Source: Herbaspirillum sp. alder98 (GTDB lineage Bacteria > Pseudomonadota > Gammaproteobacteria > Burkholderiales > Burkholderiaceae_D). From it: 64,000 bases of DNA. Positions 55,641-64,000 of the stretch are shown in pieces (positions within the stretch are counted from its first letter, which is position 1; every line of letters starts with the position of its first letter). A program made the translations under genes and the position numbers. The notes beneath the pieces were generated by a model. The model saw only the letters and a program-made list of their open reading frames with translations. It did no database searches and was not told the origin of the DNA. The stretch lies in NCBI RefSeq assembly GCF_020179755.1, contig NZ_JAIUCY010000001.1, positions 62,001 through 126,000 of the forward strand. Reading direction: 5' to 3'.

Positions 55641-56483
55641 TCACACTCCAAGACTTGCACCATCGGTTGCCATGCCATAAGTGCTCTTGACCTCTTGCGG
55701 CATGGCAAAGCGCTTGGCCAATCGATGGAAGGCAATCGTCGCGCCCGCGAACGGAAACACATCCATGACCGCCCTCCCTTGCCCGCATGCACGACGGATA
55801 TGATCGTCGGCAGGTACCGAACCCAAAAACTTCAACTGTGCCGCCAGGTAACGGCTGGCCGCCTGCGCCATATTGGCGTAGACAGTCTGCGCTTCGGCTT
55901 CGGTGGCATCGTTGACGATAAGACTGAAAGGACGGCGACCGATCTTGTCCGACAAGCTCTTGAGCAGCACATAAGCCGCCTTGATCGAACTTGCCGTGGT
56001 GGAAACCTGGATCACGATTTCCCCCATTTCCATCGTCGGCACAGGCATCGACTGATCGTCCGCCAATACTCCGTTGACCAGCGTAATTTCGGCTTGTTCA
56101 ATCAGGCTGTCAAAGATTTCGGCCAGCCGTCCAGCTTGCGCACTGTTACTGCCGGGCACCGTACGACGCGCAATGCGCGCCATCGAAAAACCTTCAGGCA
56201 ACAACCGCACAGCTTCATGCATGCCGCGTTCCTTGCGCGCCACTTCCTGCAGCGTCGCCACATCGTGACGCAAGCCGATGCGCGTCAGCAGACCCGACGA
56301 AGCAACCCCGCCATCGATGAGCAGAACATTAGTGTTTCCCTGTGCCAGCGCGGCCGCCAGGTTGATGAGCATGGCGCTCTTTTCCTCTTCCCCCAGGACC
56401 GAGAAAAAGGTGAACAGCCGGGGCACCGGACGCTCGAGCATCCGTCGCAGCCCAGCCGCCTGATCGATGTCGTAACTAGCCAA
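55641..56483 (-). CDS. flhG: FlhG/MinD-like protein with degenerate nucleotide motifs
   Basis: This 280-residue protein follows flhF and has the length and layout of FlhG (FleN/YlxH), a MinD-type ATPase that controls flagellar number and FlhF activity. The deviant Walker A region reads FFSVLGEEEKSAMLINLAAA, so the glycines and first lysine of the usual KGGxGKT are missing. The switch I DxD region reads LLIDGGVASSG, and the switch II region reads LVNGVLADD. ATP binding or hydrolysis is therefore doubtful. It overlaps flhF by 8 bases and precedes fliA. Confidence 0.8.
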   Translation of the reverse strand: MASYDIDQAAGLRRMLERPVPRLFTFFSVLGEEEKSAMLINLAAALAQGNTNVLLIDGGVASSGLLTRIGLRHDVATLQEVARKERGMHEAVRLLPEGFSMARIARRTVPGSNSAQAGRLAEIFDSLIEQAEITLVNGVLADDQSMPVPTMEMGEIVIQVSTTASSIKAAYVLLKSLSDKIGRRPFSLIVNDATEAEAQTVYANMAQAASRYLAAQLKFLGSVPADDHIRRACGQGRAVMDVFPFAGATIAFHRLAKRFAMPQEVKSTYGMATDGASLGV

Positions 56484-57960
56484 GGATCACCTCGCGCAAG
56501 CCTTTGTCGTTCATCGACATGGCTGTGGGCCCTACCACTCCAGGCAACTCACCCTCCTGGAATTCGAACGGCGCCGTCTCGCGCTTTTGCTTGAAGGCAC
56601 GATCAGCCAGGTACAGCTTGTTGGCCACGTGAAGATCTTCGGGCACGCGCTGGCCGTTGGCCACATAGTGCAGGTTGAGCTTATGGCGAATCACCACATC
56701 GAGCACGTTGCCGATGGTAGCGGCTTCATCGAGCTTGGTGACGATGCAACCGGCCAGGCCCGAGCTCGAATAGGCATGCACCACTTCATTGAGGGTGCCG
56801 CCGGTGGCAGTCGCGTTGAGGCACAGCAGGCGCTTGATGTCGACGCCGGCGCCGGCCAGCATGGCATCCTGCTCGGCCACCATCTGGTCGCGCTGGCCGA
56901 CACCAGCGGTATCGATCAGCACGGTGTGCTTGCCCTTCAATTCTTCCAGCGCAATGCGCAGGTCGGTTTCGTCCTTGACCGAATGCACCATCACACCCAG
57001 GATCTTGCCGTAGATGCGCAACTGCTCGTAGCCGCCGATACGGTAGCCATCGGTGGTGATCAGCGCCAGCTTGCCCGAACCGTGGCGCATCACGCAGCGT
57101 GCCGCCAGCTTGGCGGTGGTGGTGGTCTTGCCCACACCGGTGGGGCCGACCAGCGCGAACACGCCGCCGTTCTCTAACAGTTCGCTTTCGTTAGCCAGCG
57201 TGTTCAGGTTGCGCGCCAACACCGACTTGACCCAGAACATGATGTCCTGCGACTTCGAGTTGGCCGGCAGGTTTTCGGTGATCAGGCGCGACAGGCTGGC
57301 CGAAAAGCCGGCCGCCAGCATCTCTTTCATCACTTGCGCCTTGATCGGCTCGCGCTTTTGCGTGCCGCCCCAGGAGATTTCGGCCAGTTGCGTCTCCAGC
57401 ACGCCGCGCATGGAGCGGATTTCGCTCATCACGTCAGACAGAATCTCGTCATAGTCCTTGCCTTCGAATTCGGGCAATGCCGAGCGCGGGCGATCGTCAC
57501 CTGCATCGCTCGCCTCATCGGCGCCGGCCTGGGCCGGACGCGCAGCGCTGCGGCTGCGCCAGACGCGGGCGTCGACCGCGACTTCCGGCTCTTCGGGGCG
57601 TGCGGCAGGACGACGGCTGGTTTGCGTCTGGTCCAGCAGCGGCGCGGCCTCGGAGCGCATCTGGCGCGATGGCTGCTGCGCCAGCGGCGACGACAGCAAC
57701 GCCGGGCGACGGGGACTGGGCGCCTGCGCTTGCGGCTGACCGGATTGCTGTTGCAGCGAGGCCGGTTGCGGGCGACCGGCAGCCTCGCGACCCGCGGTAG
57801 GCGCGACCAGCGTCGTCATATCCTCGTTGGCCATCGCCAGGATCTCGACGCCGTCGGGGATATTGCGATTGGAGAGGATGACCGCATCGGGTCCCAGCGC
57901 TTCACGTACCTGGCGCCACGCCTCACGGGACGAATTGGCGATAAATTTCTTCACGTTCAT
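56476..57960 (-). CDS. flhF: SRP-family GTPase FlhF
   Basis: This 494-residue protein helps place and count flagella. It begins MNVKKFIANSSREAWRQVRE. A long Arg/Pro/Gln-rich linker (about residues 60-170) follows, then NG domains with P-loop LVGPTGVGKTTTTAKLAARC, DGYRIGGYEQLRIYGKIL and the G3 motif DTAGVGQRD. The C-terminal part has TKLDEAATIGNVLDV. It overlaps flhA and flhG by a few bases, so it is co-translated with them. Confidence 0.94.
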   Translation of the reverse strand: MNVKKFIANSSREAWRQVREALGPDAVILSNRNIPDGVEILAMANEDMTTLVAPTAGREAAGRPQPASLQQQSGQPQAQAPSPRRPALLSSPLAQQPSRQMRSEAAPLLDQTQTSRRPAARPEEPEVAVDARVWRSRSAARPAQAGADEASDAGDDRPRSALPEFEGKDYDEILSDVMSEIRSMRGVLETQLAEISWGGTQKREPIKAQVMKEMLAAGFSASLSRLITENLPANSKSQDIMFWVKSVLARNLNTLANESELLENGGVFALVGPTGVGKTTTTAKLAARCVMRHGSGKLALITTDGYRIGGYEQLRIYGKILGVMVHSVKDETDLRIALEELKGKHTVLIDTAGVGQRDQMVAEQDAMLAGAGVDIKRLLCLNATATGGTLNEVVHAYSSSGLAGCIVTKLDEAATIGNVLDVVIRHKLNLHYVANGQRVPEDLHVANKLYLADRAFKQKRETAPFEFQEGELPGVVGPTAMSMNDKGLREVILG

Positions 57961-60092
57961 GCTTGCCCTCCAACTAGGCTGGTAACTTTAATCGTTTTCG
58001 AATCCGGTACTTCTGCATGCGACAGCACCCTCAACTGCGGCATGGCCCGACGCAGGAACCGCGCCAGCAGCGTACGCAACGGCGCCGGGACTAACAATAC
58101 CGGCGCCAGGCCCATCTGCTCCTGTCGTTGCGCCGCCTGCTCGGTCTGACCGACCAGCGCATCGGCCAGGCCTGGCTCGATCCCGCCGCTGTCGCCGCCG
58201 GCTTGCATTGCCTGCAACAACAATCGCTCCAGCTTGGCGTCGAGCGCCATGACCGGCAGCTCGTTCTCGCCGGGGAAAATCTGCTGAATGATCGCACGGC
58301 CCAGGGCAATGCGCACGATCGCCGTCAATTCGTTAGGCTCTTGCACCCGCGCTGCATGTTCGGCCAGCGCTTCGATGATAGTGCGCATATCGCGAATGTG
58401 CACGCCTTCGGCGAGCAGGTTCTGCAATACCTTCTGCAAGGTGCCCAGCGGCAGCATCTTCGGCACCAGGTCCTCGACCAGCTTGGGCGCTTCCTTGGCC
58501 AGGTGATCCAGCAAGCTCTGCACTTCCTGGCGGCCCAGCAGCTCGGCCGCGTGGGTGGTGATCAAATGGTTCAGGTGGGTCGCCACCACGGTGCCGGCAT
58601 CGACCACCGTATACCCCATGGTCGAGGCCTGCTCGCGCATGGAGCTATCGATCCAGACCGCCGGCAATCCGAACGCTGGATCGCTGGTCATCATGCCGGG
58701 CAACGGGCCGGTTACCATCCCCGGGTTGATCGCCAGGAACTGGCCAGCGAGCGATTCACCCTTGCCGATATCGACACCCTTGAGGGTAATGCGATATGCG
58801 GAGGGTTTCAATTCCAGGTTGTCGCGGATGTGGATCGGCGGCGACAGGAAGCCGACTTCCTGTGCGAATTTCTTGCGAATGCCCTTGATGCGCTTGAGCA
58901 ATTCGCCGCCCTGCGCCTTGTCCACCAGCGGAATGAGCCGATAGCCCACTTCCAGCCCGAGCGTATCGACCGGCATCACGTCCGACCAGCTGGCTTCCTC
59001 CGCTTCCTGCGCCGGCGCTGCATTGGCCGCCGCACCGCCGCTGGCAACGCCCCCCGCGACCCCGCCCGGCTGCTGCGCATCGACCTTGGCCTGCTCGCGA
59101 CGCTTGTTGGCCATGTAGGCACCGCCTGCCATGGCTGCCGCCAGCAGCAGGAAAGCGAAGTGCGGCATGCCCGGGATCATGCCCATGCCGCCGATGATGA
59201 CGGCGGTGATGTACAGCACTTCGGGCTTGGCGAATAACTGATTGATCAGCTGGCCGCCGACGTCCTGGTCGTTGGCCACCCGCGACACCACCACACCGGC
59301 GGCGGTCGAAATGATCAGCGAAGGAATCTGCGCCACCAGGCCGTCACCGATGGCCAGCAGGGTGTAGTTCTTGATGGCGGCGTCGAACGGCATGTCGTGC
59401 TGCACCATACCGACGATCAGGCCGCCGACGATGTTGACCACCGTCACGATGATGCCGGCGATGGCGTCACCGCGCACATACTTGCTGGCACCGTCCATGG
59501 CGCCGTAGAACTCGGACTCCTGCGCCACTTCCTTGCGGCGGGCACGGGCTTCCGGTTCGCCGATCATCCCGGCGTTGAGGTCGGCATCGATCGCCATCTG
59601 CTTGCCGGGCATCGCGTCCAGGGTAAAGCGCGCACCCACTTCGGCAATCCGCCCGGCACCCTTGGTCACCACCATGAAGTTGATGATGGTCAGAATCACG
59701 AACACCACGATACCGACCGTGTAATTGCCGCCGATCAGGAAGTGACCGAAGGCCTCGATCACCTTGCCGGCGGCGTCGGGCCCGGTATGGCCCTCGGTCA
59801 GCACGATCCGGGTAGAGGCCACGTTGAGCGACAGCCGCAACATGGTACTGACCAGCAGCACCGCCGGGAAAGCGATGAAGTCCAGCGGCTTGACGGTGTA
59901 CAGCGCCGTCATCAGCACGATCACCGACAGCGAAATGTTGAAGCTGAACAGCACGTCGAGCAGGAACGCCGGCAGCGGCAGGATCATCATCGCCAGCATC
60001 ATGACGATAATGACTGGCGCCGCCAGCGCCTTGGAGTGCTTCACCGGCAACCAGGCCGGTACTTTCATGGTGTCGAGTTTTGCCATCGTCAA
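57957..60092 (-). CDS. flhA: Export gate protein FlhA
   Basis: This 711-residue protein has eight membrane helices in the N-terminal half and a large cytoplasmic domain that binds chaperone-substrate complexes. The FHIPEP signature region is visible in VSTMLRLSLNVASTRIVLTE and GGNYTVGIVVFVILTIINFM. The linker is Ala/Gly-rich near residue 350. The start overlaps the flhB stop by 4 bases, and the stop overlaps the flhF start. Confidence 0.96.
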   Translation of the reverse strand: MTMAKLDTMKVPAWLPVKHSKALAAPVIIVMMLAMMILPLPAFLLDVLFSFNISLSVIVLMTALYTVKPLDFIAFPAVLLVSTMLRLSLNVASTRIVLTEGHTGPDAAGKVIEAFGHFLIGGNYTVGIVVFVILTIINFMVVTKGAGRIAEVGARFTLDAMPGKQMAIDADLNAGMIGEPEARARRKEVAQESEFYGAMDGASKYVRGDAIAGIIVTVVNIVGGLIVGMVQHDMPFDAAIKNYTLLAIGDGLVAQIPSLIISTAAGVVVSRVANDQDVGGQLINQLFAKPEVLYITAVIIGGMGMIPGMPHFAFLLLAAAMAGGAYMANKRREQAKVDAQQPGGVAGGVASGGAAANAAPAQEAEEASWSDVMPVDTLGLEVGYRLIPLVDKAQGGELLKRIKGIRKKFAQEVGFLSPPIHIRDNLELKPSAYRITLKGVDIGKGESLAGQFLAINPGMVTGPLPGMMTSDPAFGLPAVWIDSSMREQASTMGYTVVDAGTVVATHLNHLITTHAAELLGRQEVQSLLDHLAKEAPKLVEDLVPKMLPLGTLQKVLQNLLAEGVHIRDMRTIIEALAEHAARVQEPNELTAIVRIALGRAIIQQIFPGENELPVMALDAKLERLLLQAMQAGGDSGGIEPGLADALVGQTEQAAQRQEQMGLAPVLLVPAPLRTLLARFLRRAMPQLRVLSHAEVPDSKTIKVTSLVGGQA

Positions 60093-61261
60093 TGCTTTGT
60101 TCTACGCTGTGCGGCGCGGGATTTGGTGGCCGTGAGCGGATCGAGCTCGGTAGGCACCGCCAGTTCGGTCGGTTGTTCGGGACGATCGCCGCCGTAGCGA
60201 CCAAAGGTGCGCAACTGGAACACGTAGGCCAGCACTTCGGCCACTGCCGTGTACAGCGCCTCCGGAATCTCGTCACCGATTTCGGTATGGGTATGCAATG
60301 CACGTGCCAGCGGCGGGGCCTCCAGCAACGGCACCTTGTTTTCGCGAGCCAGCTCGCGGATCTTGGCGGCGACGTCGTCGGCCCCCTTGGCCACTACGCG
60401 TGGCGCCCCCATCTTGCCCTCGGTGTACTTCAGCGCCACCGCATAGTGCGTCGGGTTGGTCACCACCACGTCGGCAGTCGGCACTTCCGCCATCATCCGG
60501 CGGCGCGCCATGGCGCGCTGCATGGAGCGGATCTTGGCCTTGATGTGCGGATCGCCATCGGACTCCTTGTGCTCCTGCTTGACCTCTTCGCGCGTCATGC
60601 GCAACTTACGACCGTAGTTCCAGATCTGGTAAGGCACATCGAGCACGGCGATGAAGATCAATGCCGACACCATGGTGATGAAACTGGTCCACAGCAGCTG
60701 CACCGAATGCCGGGTGCCCATCGGCAGCGACTCAACGCTCAGGTTCATCATTGCATCCATCTGCGACATGATCGCCATCCAGGCGACCGTCCCCACCAGG
60801 ATGGTTTTCAGTACCGCCTTGAGCAGTTCGACCAGCGAATTGATCGACACCATGTTGGTGATGCCGTTGATCGGGTTGAGCTTGCTGAACTTGGGCATGA
60901 GCGACTGGCCATTGAACAGCCAGCCGCCAAGAATGAGGGGCGACGCCACGGCCGCCAGGGTCATGATGAAAAACACCGGGATCGCTGCAATGACGATTTC
61001 CTTCAGGTGTCCAGACAGCATTTCAAACAGGACCGCAGGATCGAACGCGGCAGCCCGCTCAAAGCTGAAGGTCGAGGCCAGCAGGCGATTCAGGCTGGTC
61101 ACCAGCGGCCCGGTGAACGCGTACACGGCAAAGCCCCCCACCAGCAACAGCACGCAGGTCGCCATTTCGCGCGAGCGCGGCACATCACCCTGCTCACGGG
61201 CACGCTCAAGGCGTTTACCCGTGGCGGGTTCGGTCCGCTCCATGTCGCTGTCTTCGGCCAT
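60089..61261 (-). CDS. flhB: Export specificity switch protein FlhB
   Basis: This 390-residue protein has four membrane helices and a cytoplasmic domain that self-cleaves at NPTH (VVVTNPTHYAVALKYTEGK), so the switch should work normally. The N-terminus is typical (EKTEPATGKR-like: ERTEPATGKRLERAREQGD). It is the first gene of the flhB-flhA-flhF-flhG-fliA operon, behind a 326-base gap. Confidence 0.96.
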   Translation of the reverse strand: MAEDSDMERTEPATGKRLERAREQGDVPRSREMATCVLLLVGGFAVYAFTGPLVTSLNRLLASTFSFERAAAFDPAVLFEMLSGHLKEIVIAAIPVFFIMTLAAVASPLILGGWLFNGQSLMPKFSKLNPINGITNMVSINSLVELLKAVLKTILVGTVAWMAIMSQMDAMMNLSVESLPMGTRHSVQLLWTSFITMVSALIFIAVLDVPYQIWNYGRKLRMTREEVKQEHKESDGDPHIKAKIRSMQRAMARRRMMAEVPTADVVVTNPTHYAVALKYTEGKMGAPRVVAKGADDVAAKIRELARENKVPLLEAPPLARALHTHTEIGDEIPEALYTAVAEVLAYVFQLRTFGRYGGDRPEQPTELAVPTELDPLTATKSRAAQRRTKH

Positions 61262-61587
61262 TGCCGCATTCCCCCTGCCAAAACCACGTTCCCGGTTAAT
61301 AGACGGATTTCGAGAACGATAGGCAGGATTATTCGCGAGCCGGTGCGGCCCTCATCATGGGAATAAGAGTGGAAAGGTCCCGCATTTCGGACTAGGCAAA
61401 ACCGCAATGGTCTGCCTTTGTCGAAACGAGACGTATCGAATTGACATCTATGCGCCGAGGGACAAGCAGGAACCCACAGCAGATGTTGCTTAAAAGAAAT
61501 ATTTCTTGCCGCTTGCCGACGACATTTATTGTTATTGATTCATCAGGCAAGCACCCGGTGAAGCATCACCGGGTGTCCGCTTTCCTG
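61262..61587. other. Control region between flhB and cheZ
   Basis: This 326-base stretch has no convincing gene. It should carry the flhB promoter on the minus strand and the cheZ 3' end. It contains a perfect 14-bp palindrome AAGAAATATTTCTT (61494-61507), an AT-rich patch, and a hairpin at 61552-61575. No sigma-28 or sigma-54 match was found. Confidence 0.55.
61552..61575 (-). terminator. Hairpin downstream of cheZ
   Basis: CACCCGGTGA/TCACCGGGTG is a perfect 10-bp stem with a 4-base loop, 13 bases past the cheZ stop. There is no U-run, so termination may be weak or rho-dependent. Confidence 0.55.
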
Positions 61588-62244
61588 TTAGAAACCCAGG
61601 CTCTCCAGCAGATCGTCGACCTGCCCCTGATTGGCGATCACATCCTTGCCGGTCGGATCGATCTGCGGCCCGTTGAGCAAACCCGTGTCTTCACGCTTGA
61701 CTTCGGTGGGCGAATAATCGACCAGCAATTGCACCAATTGCGACTCGAGCTCATGCGCCAGTTCGGTGACACGCTTGATCACCTGCCCGGTCAGATCCTG
61801 GAAATCCTGCGCCATCATGATATCGAGCAATTGCTGCTTGGTGACAACGCTATCCTGGTTCGCCTGCCCCAGGAAGGCCGAGGTCTTGGCCGCCAATGCC
61901 CGGTAGTCGCCCTCCGAGAACGCCGCATTGCCCACGGCATCCCATTGCGACTTGAGTTCAAGGGCGCCATCACCGATGCGATCCTGCAGGGGGCTGGCCA
62001 ATTCGGTGGCCGTCAGCACGCGCTGCGCCGCCTGTTCGGTCATGTGCGCCACGTACTCAAGGCGGTCGCGGGCGTCCGGCATGTCACTGGCCGCCTTTTC
62101 AAGCAGCCGGTCAAAACCGAGGCCACGCAAGCTGTCGTGCAGGTTACGCGTCATGTGACCGATACGAACCAGCACCTCGTCGCCCCCGACTACCGGGGCG
62201 GCGCCATGCGCCTGGCCTTGTGCGACATCCACGACGCCACTCAC
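61588..62244 (-). CDS. cheZ: CheY-P phosphatase CheZ
   Basis: This 218-residue protein is a long helical hairpin dimer with a C-terminal CheY-binding helix (GQVDDLLESLGF). The active-site segment is IMMAQDFQDLTGQVIKRV, with the conserved Asp and Gln. It dephosphorylates CheY at the receptor array. It starts 1 base after the cheY stop. Confidence 0.95.
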   Translation of the reverse strand: MSGVVDVAQGQAHGAAPVVGGDEVLVRIGHMTRNLHDSLRGLGFDRLLEKAASDMPDARDRLEYVAHMTEQAAQRVLTATELASPLQDRIGDGALELKSQWDAVGNAAFSEGDYRALAAKTSAFLGQANQDSVVTKQQLLDIMMAQDFQDLTGQVIKRVTELAHELESQLVQLLVDYSPTEVKREDTGLLNGPQIDPTGKDVIANQGQVDDLLESLGF

Positions 62245-62245
62245 G

Positions 62246-62635
62246 TCAGCCGCCCATCTTTTCGAAGATCTTTTTCAGCTTTTCGTCCAGCGTAGCGGCA
62301 GTAAATGGCTTGACCACATAGCCATTGGCGCCAGCCTGGGCCGCGGCCACGATGTTTTCCTTCTTGGCTTCGGCGGTCACCATCAGCACCGGCAGCTTGG
62401 ACAGGGCCGGATCCTTGCGGATTTCCTGCAACATGGTCAGGCCGTCCATGTTAGGCATATTCCAATCCGAGACGACGAAGTCGAACTGGTCGGAGCGCAG
62501 CTTCTGCAGCGCCTGGACGCCATCCTCGGCCTCGTCGACGTTGGTGAAACCCAATTCCTTGAGCAGGTTGCGCACGATCCGGCGCATGGTCGAAAAGTCA
62601 TCAACGACGAGGAATTTGGTATTAGGATCGGACAT
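62246..62635 (-). CDS. cheY: Chemotaxis response regulator CheY
   Basis: This single-domain receiver (129 residues) has an acidic pair in [15 protein letters not shown] and a phospho-acceptor Asp in [13 protein letters not shown]. The Thr is in [11 protein letters not shown] and the Lys in YVVKPFT. Phosphorylated CheY binds FliM and reverses rotation. The start at 62635 (MSDPNTK) is chosen over an ATG seven codons upstream. Confidence 0.96.
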   Translation of the reverse strand: MSDPNTKFLVVDDFSTMRRIVRNLLKELGFTNVDEAEDGVQALQKLRSDQFDFVVSDWNMPNMDGLTMLQEIRKDPALSKLPVLMVTAEAKKENIVAAAQAGANGYVVKPFTAATLDEKLKKIFEKMGG

Positions 62636-62817
62636 TCTGGCACTCCATCTGTTCAAATGATCTATTGGTTAACGGCAAGCTGCGCTCTAAACTTGAACCG
62701 CTAACTTTCGTTGTCTGGTTGCGCGGGCCGCGACCGGCAACATCAGCCTCTCGCGCCCCGGCATTGTAGTGCAGCCTTTGCGAAAATGGCAGCGCTATTA
62801 CCCTGCCCCTGCTTTTA

Positions 62818-63894
62818 TTAGACCCGCAACGCACGGCTTCCGTGTTCCGCCAGCCACGCCAGCACCCGCGCCGGCATCGACAGCAACGGCAATACTTCAT
62901 GCGCCGCACCCACGGCAATGGCTTCGCGCGGCATGCCGAACACCACGCTGGAAGCCTCATCCTGGGCAAAGTTATAAGCCCCGGCGGTGCGCATCTCGAG
63001 CATCCCCTGCGCACCGTCCTTGCCCATCCCGGTCAGGATCACGCCCACCGCGTTCTTGCCGGCGCACACGGCAGCCGACTGGAACAGCACATCGACCGAA
63101 GGCCGGTGGCGGTTGACCGGCGGCCCCTGGTCAAGCTGGGTCATGTAGTTGGCGCCGCTACGCACCAGCTTCAGGTGCGAATGTCCGGGCGCAATATAAG
63201 CGTGACCAGGCAGTACCCGCTCGTTGCCTGCCGACTCGACCACCGAAATCTTGCACAGGTTGTTGAGGCGCTGGGCGAAGGAGCGGGTAAATCCCTCGGG
63301 CATGTGCTGCGTAATCAGGATGCCCGGGCAATCGGAAGGCATGCGGATCAGAAATTCCTTGATGGCTTCGGTGCCGCCGGTGGAAGCGCCAATGATGATC
63401 AACTTTTCACTACTGGTCAGCGGATTGCGAATCTGCGGCAATACCTCGCTGCCGCCGGCGGCAGCCTCGGCCTGGCGCGGCGCGCGGGCGCGCACACGCG
63501 CCTTGGAAGCAGCGCGAATCTTGTCGGCGATCATGTCGGCGTATTCCTGCATGCCGCTCTGGATCGAAATCTTGGGCTTGGTCACGAAATCGATGGCGCC
63601 CAGCTCCAGGGCGCGCAGCGTGATCTCGGAGCCGCGCTCGGTCAGCGACGACACCATCACCACCGGCATCGGCCGCAGCCGCATCAGCTTTTCAAGAAAA
63701 TCCAGGCCGTCCATGCGCGGCATTTCGACATCCAGCGTCAGGACGTCGGGATTGGTCTGCTTGATCAGCTCGCGCGCGATGATCGGGTCGGGCGCTACGC
63801 CCACCACTTCCATATCGGGTTGGCTACCGATGATTTCTCGCATGACACTGCGGATCAGTGCCGAATCGTCAACAATGAGTACTTTTATTTTCAT
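62818..63894 (-). CDS. cheB: Protein-glutamate methylesterase CheB
   Basis: This 358-residue adaptation enzyme has an N-terminal receiver ([20 protein letters not shown]; phospho-Asp in [11 protein letters not shown]) and a C-terminal methylesterase. The catalytic Ser is in [14 protein letters not shown], the His in [12 protein letters not shown] and the Asp in [10 protein letters not shown]. It demethylates receptors when phosphorylated by CheA. Two close ATGs (63894, 63900) are both possible. It precedes cheY by 182 bases, with no gene between. Confidence 0.95.
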   Translation of the reverse strand: MKIKVLIVDDSALIRSVMREIIGSQPDMEVVGVAPDPIIARELIKQTNPDVLTLDVEMPRMDGLDFLEKLMRLRPMPVVMVSSLTERGSEITLRALELGAIDFVTKPKISIQSGMQEYADMIADKIRAASKARVRARAPRQAEAAAGGSEVLPQIRNPLTSSEKLIIIGASTGGTEAIKEFLIRMPSDCPGILITQHMPEGFTRSFAQRLNNLCKISVVESAGNERVLPGHAYIAPGHSHLKLVRSGANYMTQLDQGPPVNRHRPSVDVLFQSAAVCAGKNAVGVILTGMGKDGAQGMLEMRTAGAYNFAQDEASSVVFGMPREAIAVGAAHEVLPLLSMPARVLAWLAEHGSRALRV

Positions 63895-63953
63895 GTTCAT
63901 GCTTTCAATATTGCTTGCCATGCCACGCCGCCCTTCTGCCGGCCCAGACTTGC

Positions 63954-64000
63954 TCAGAACAGATCGACCTCACCGCCGACCGGTTTGGTGACCAGCTTGG
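63954..64000 (-). CDS. cheD: C-terminal end of a probable CheD (partial)
   Basis: An open frame enters from the right edge on the minus strand and ends [14 protein letters not shown], about 60 bases before cheB. CheD, a receptor deamidase, is usually encoded directly upstream of cheB in betaproteobacteria, and an acidic -DLF end fits. Only the last 14-15 residues are visible, so the call rests mostly on position. Confidence 0.5.
   Translation of the reverse strand, partial: KLVTKPVGGEVDLF

Noticed and set aside
1-64000. CRISPR arrays, tRNA or rRNA genes, insertion sequences, prophage genes
   Set aside because: I saw no regular direct-repeat/spacer pattern, no cloverleaf or rRNA-like sequence, and no transposase or phage protein among the genes.

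Overview
The window is high-GC chromosomal DNA. It most likely comes from a motile betaproteobacterium of the Burkholderiales, and the gene order and protein style point to Oxalobacteraceae such as Herbaspirillum. The rpsF-priB-rpsR-rplI-dnaB block, a split arnA, FlaG/FliDST beside fliC, and flhB-flhA-flhF-flhG-fliA behind cheBYZ support this. The genus is inferred from gene content, not from a database search.

Positions 1-5812 hold most of a lipid A 4-amino-4-deoxy-L-arabinose (Ara4N) pathway: arnE-like, arnB, arnC, the two halves of arnA as separate genes, then arnD behind an intrinsic terminator. Positions 5856-15156 are housekeeping: a Bcp peroxiredoxin, a PIN-PhoH ATPase, a compact TumE/TumA-type toxin-antitoxin pair, a phosphate transporter with its DUF47 partner, dnaB, the S6/PriB/S18/L9 operon, and lexA behind two tandem SOS boxes.

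From 15347 to the end the window is almost entirely flagellar and chemotaxis genes. A TPR protein with a C-terminal glycosyltransferase-like domain precedes fliC, which has two sigma-28 promoters exactly 100 bp apart. flaG, fliD, fliS and fliT follow, then a second FliK-like protein, a free-standing FlhB C-domain, and the brake YcgR. fliE (minus) diverges from fliFGHIJKLMNOPQR (plus), which builds the basal body, C-ring and export gate. A MacA-MacB-outer-membrane-factor efflux operon sits between fliR and the flg genes. flgBCDEFGHIJ (minus) encodes rod, hook and rings. flgKL follows with its own sigma-28 promoter. flgA, flgM and flgN diverge from flgB, and flgM has a perfect sigma-28 promoter. 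fliA, flhG, flhF, flhA, flhB, cheZ, cheY, cheB and the tail of a probable cheD close the window on the minus strand.

The logic is a standard flagellar hierarchy. Basal-body genes are made first, FlgM is exported, FliA (sigma-28) is released, and FliA then drives fliC, flgK and flgM. The least ordinary points are the duplicated fliC promoter, the extra FliK/FlhB-C pair, an FlhG whose nucleotide-binding motifs are all degenerate, tandem repeats that enlarge FliD and FlgK, and an inverted REP-like doublet between flgN and fliA. I saw no CRISPR array, insertion sequence, prophage, rRNA or tRNA.
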